A DNA stretch of 64,000 bases, from assembly GCA_964527925.1 (NCBI GenBank), contig CAZGQO010000001.1, positions 124,001 to 188,000 of the forward strand. The letters are read 5' to 3'. Shown here piece after piece: positions 62,525 through 64,000 of this stretch. The translations under genes were made by a program, and so were the position numbers. The notes below the pieces were generated by a model. That model searched no databases, was not told where the DNA came from, and worked only from the letters and a program-made list of their open reading frames with translations. Origin of the DNA: Ch128b sp964527925. GTDB lineage: Bacteria > Bacteroidota > Ignavibacteria > Ch128b. Positions within the stretch are counted from its first letter, which is position 1. Each line of letters opens with the position of its first letter.

Positions 62525-62692
62525 CTATTTCAGCCTTTTGACAGAATCAGGATTTTCCCTGAAATATAATTTTGATTTTCCTTTTTCAGCAAAAACTTTT
62601 TTGAAAGTAAGCCCAGAAATAAAAGTAGTGAACAATGAACCAGCAAGTACTTTTTTTATGAATTCTTTTCTTGTGATTTCCTTTTTGAACAT
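62525..62692 (-). CDS. 55-aa small exported protein between actA and actB
   Basis: An ORF of 55 codons fills the actA-actB gap. GGAG lies seven bases before its ATG. It starts MFKKEITRKEFIKKVLAG, then a hydrophobic run (SLFTTFISGLTF), then KVFAEKG and a basic tail (LYFRENPDSVKRLK). The TRKEF segment with a following hydrophobic core resembles a twin-arginine leader with one Arg replaced by Lys, as in the small leader-only proteins beside some molybdo-enzymes. The ORF fits its gap exactly, uses local codons and has a good binding site, so I believe it is real. Possibly a small ACIII subunit or assembly factor. Confidence 0.72.
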   Translation of the reverse strand: MFKKEITRKEFIKKVLAGSLFTTFISGLTFKKVFAEKGKSKLYFRENPDSVKRLK

Positions 62693-62707
62693 TTCATTTC
62701 TCCAGAA

Positions 62708-63277
62708 TTATCTATGACAGGCAAAACAATTTTCAGGACCTTTTTTTACATTAGAAATATAAGTCAACTTCACAGGTGCATTACGATGACAATCAAGACA
62801 GTTCGCCATTGTAAAAGAAGAAACTTGCTTTATAACATCCATATTTTTTACATCACCATGGCATTCAGCACAATCAATTCCCTTATTCACATGAATACTA
62901 TGATTAAAGTATGCGAAATCGGCAAGCTTGTGGACTCGTTTCCACCGAATGGGTAAATTCTTTTGATATGCCTCAGTTAATTGGATAATTGCAGGTCGAT
63001 TTTTCCTTGCAACAGTATGACAATTCATACAGGTACTTACGGAAGGAACCGAGGCAAATCTTGATTTTGTAACTGTGGTGTGGCAATATTGGCAATCTAT
63101 ATTCATTTCACCAGCATGTAGTTTGTGAGAAAATGGAATTGGTTGTTCGGGAGAGTAACCGATTCCATCTCGTTCTGGTCTTGATACATAATAAGTAATT
63201 ACAAAGGCAAGAATTGAAATGAAAATAGTTACAGGAACTCGGATTTTTAAAATATAATCCAGTTTATAGTTACTCAT
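62708..63277 (-). CDS. actA: Alternative complex III pentaheme cytochrome ActA
   Basis: 189 aa with one N-terminal transmembrane helix (about 13-32) and five CxxCH heme sites: CQYCH (62), CMNCH (83), CAECH (136), CLDCH (160) and CFACH (184). The protein ends one residue after the last heme site. The FSHKLHAGE and FNHSIHV segments supply axial histidines. First gene of the respiratory operon, with AGGA five bases before the ATG. Confidence 0.95.
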   Translation of the reverse strand: MSNYKLDYILKIRVPVTIFISILAFVITYYVSRPERDGIGYSPEQPIPFSHKLHAGEMNIDCQYCHTTVTKSRFASVPSVSTCMNCHTVARKNRPAIIQLTEAYQKNLPIRWKRVHKLADFAYFNHSIHVNKGIDCAECHGDVKNMDVIKQVSSFTMANCLDCHRNAPVKLTYISNVKKGPENCFACHR

Positions 63278-63491
63278 CGATTTCCTATAAAATTATTTAT
63301 TGATGTGAAGTAAAAGTTTTGTCATCCTTATCTGTGTTATATCTTTTTCTTCGAATAAATTCCTGCAATTATAAAAATTTTCACTTAATCTTAAAAGTTC
63401 ACGATGTAAAGCGCATTATCCTTCTCTTCTCTTTTTCGAAAACAATCCTATAAAACTATTTTTTTGTAACTTTAAAAAATGCAGATATAAA
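63278..63491. other. Divergent intergenic region upstream of actA and the MBL gene
   Basis: 214 AT-rich bases between divergent genes. A perfect TATAAT lies on the minus strand, around 63368-63373, but no good -35 box lies 16-18 bases from it. I see no ORF, riboswitch or clear operator. The promoters of both genes must be here but cannot be placed firmly. Confidence 0.4.
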
Positions 63492-64000
63492 ATGAAGATC
63501 AGATTTATTGGTGCAACAAAGACAGTTACCGGTTCAATGCATCTTATAACTACCAACAATCTAAAAATTTTACTTGACTGTGGTTTATATCAGGGCAAAA
63601 GATTGGATTATTATGCTGTAAACTCTTATTTCAATTATTTTAATCCAGAAGAAATTGATTATCTTATTCTATCTCATTCTCATATTGATCACATAGGAAA
63701 CATTCCGAATCTTGTTAAGAAAGGATTCAGAGGAAAAATTATTTCTACTCCCCCAACAAAAGACTTAAGTCAATTAATGCTTTTAGATAGTGGCCACATT
63801 CAGGAAAAAGAAATTGAATTTGTCAATAAAAAACGAATTAGAAAAGGTGAACTTCCAATGCCCCCTCTTTACACTCAGGAAGATGCAAAAAATTCATTGG
63901 AGTTCTTTACAGATTTAACATTACACGAAGAGTATAATCTTAATGAAAATGTTTCCCTTAAATTTTTTAATGCAGGTCACATTCTTGGGTCAGCAATTAT
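63492..64000 (+). CDS. MBL-fold/beta-CASP type metallo-hydrolase, N-terminal part (runs off window)
   Basis: The first 169 codons are present. It begins MKIRFIGATKTVTGSMHLI, then the metal-binding HSHIDHIGN (HxHxDH motif near residue 59) and later DSGHIQEKE and AGHILGSA. These match CPSF/RNA-specificity-domain metallo-beta-lactamases (exonuclease-like, YSH1 group). The beta-CASP region is beyond the window. RNA hydrolysis is likely but unproven. Confidence 0.9.
   Translation, partial: MKIRFIGATKTVTGSMHLITTNNLKILLDCGLYQGKRLDYYAVNSYFNYFNPEEIDYLILSHSHIDHIGNIPNLVKKGFRGKIISTPPTKDLSQLMLLDSGHIQEKEIEFVNKKRIRKGELPMPPLYTQEDAKNSLEFFTDLTLHEEYNLNENVSLKFFNAGHILGSAI

Noticed and set aside
1..64000. CRISPR arrays, insertion sequences, prophage or integrative elements
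   Set aside because: No regularly spaced repeats, transposase or integrase motifs, or target-site duplications were seen; gene content is housekeeping and respiratory throughout.

Overview
The window is a gene-dense, AT-rich chromosomal stretch. It most likely comes from the Bacteroidota/Chlorobiota superphylum, and best fits the Ignavibacteria. This is inferred from an alternative complex III locus joined to an A2-type cytochrome oxidase, SPOR and Big_5-type lipoproteins, a pheT–coiled-coil–zapA–rny cluster, and promoters of the form TTG-N20-TAnnTTTG. Shine-Dalgarno motifs are common here, unlike in classical Bacteroidia. No phage, transposon, CRISPR array or toxin-antitoxin pair was seen, and no gene-free gap exceeds 300 bases.

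Layout. 1-3088 (minus): glycogen synthase glgA followed by two envelope genes, the last cut by the window edge. 3307-9387 (plus): two SPOR lipoproteins, hutI, ftcD and a cyclodeaminase (the end of histidine degradation to glutamate and C1-folate), the muramidase NamZ, and a CsgG/FlgT-like protein. 9376-28806 (minus): a very long run. From its upstream end it reads HU, a zinc-ribbon/TPR protein, a 31-aa ribosomal-type protein, tRNA-Thr, ribD-ribE-ribBA-ribH, tRNA-Leu, tRNA-Val, thrS-infC-rpmI-rplT, a hairpin, pheS-pheT, a coiled-coil protein, zapA, a probable 6S RNA, rny, coaE, proline dehydrogenase, tsaD, mltG and a Big_5 lipoprotein. 28894-32334 (minus): a small lipoprotein, an exported-looking PIMT and a membrane spermidine-synthase-like protein. 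32573-35748 (plus): nucleoside salvage (cdd, tdk, nupC-type transporter, PNP). 35732-41099 (minus): gcvP, a CoA-binding protein, a BamA/TamA-like protein and rsmE. 41201-48538 (minus): yceD-rpmF-plsX-fabH-fabD-(Cys-rich protein)-fabG-acpP-fabF-rnc. 48588-63277 (minus): a respiratory supercluster in which actA, a 55-aa unannotated ORF, actB, actC, an actD-actE fusion, actF, a monoheme cytochrome, SCO, coxA/C/D/B, cyoE and a polytopic cytochrome c are almost all translationally coupled. 63492-64000 (plus): the start of a metallo-beta-lactamase-fold RNase-type protein.

No clearly new defence or mobile system is present. The points most worth a second look are the probable AUA start codon of infC, the 6S RNA between zapA and rny, the ActD-ActE fusion together with the small twin-basic-leader ORF in the complex III operon, the oxidase that lacks a CoxB-fused cytochrome but is encoded next to an unusual membrane cytochrome, and a set of matching Bacteroidota-type promoters.
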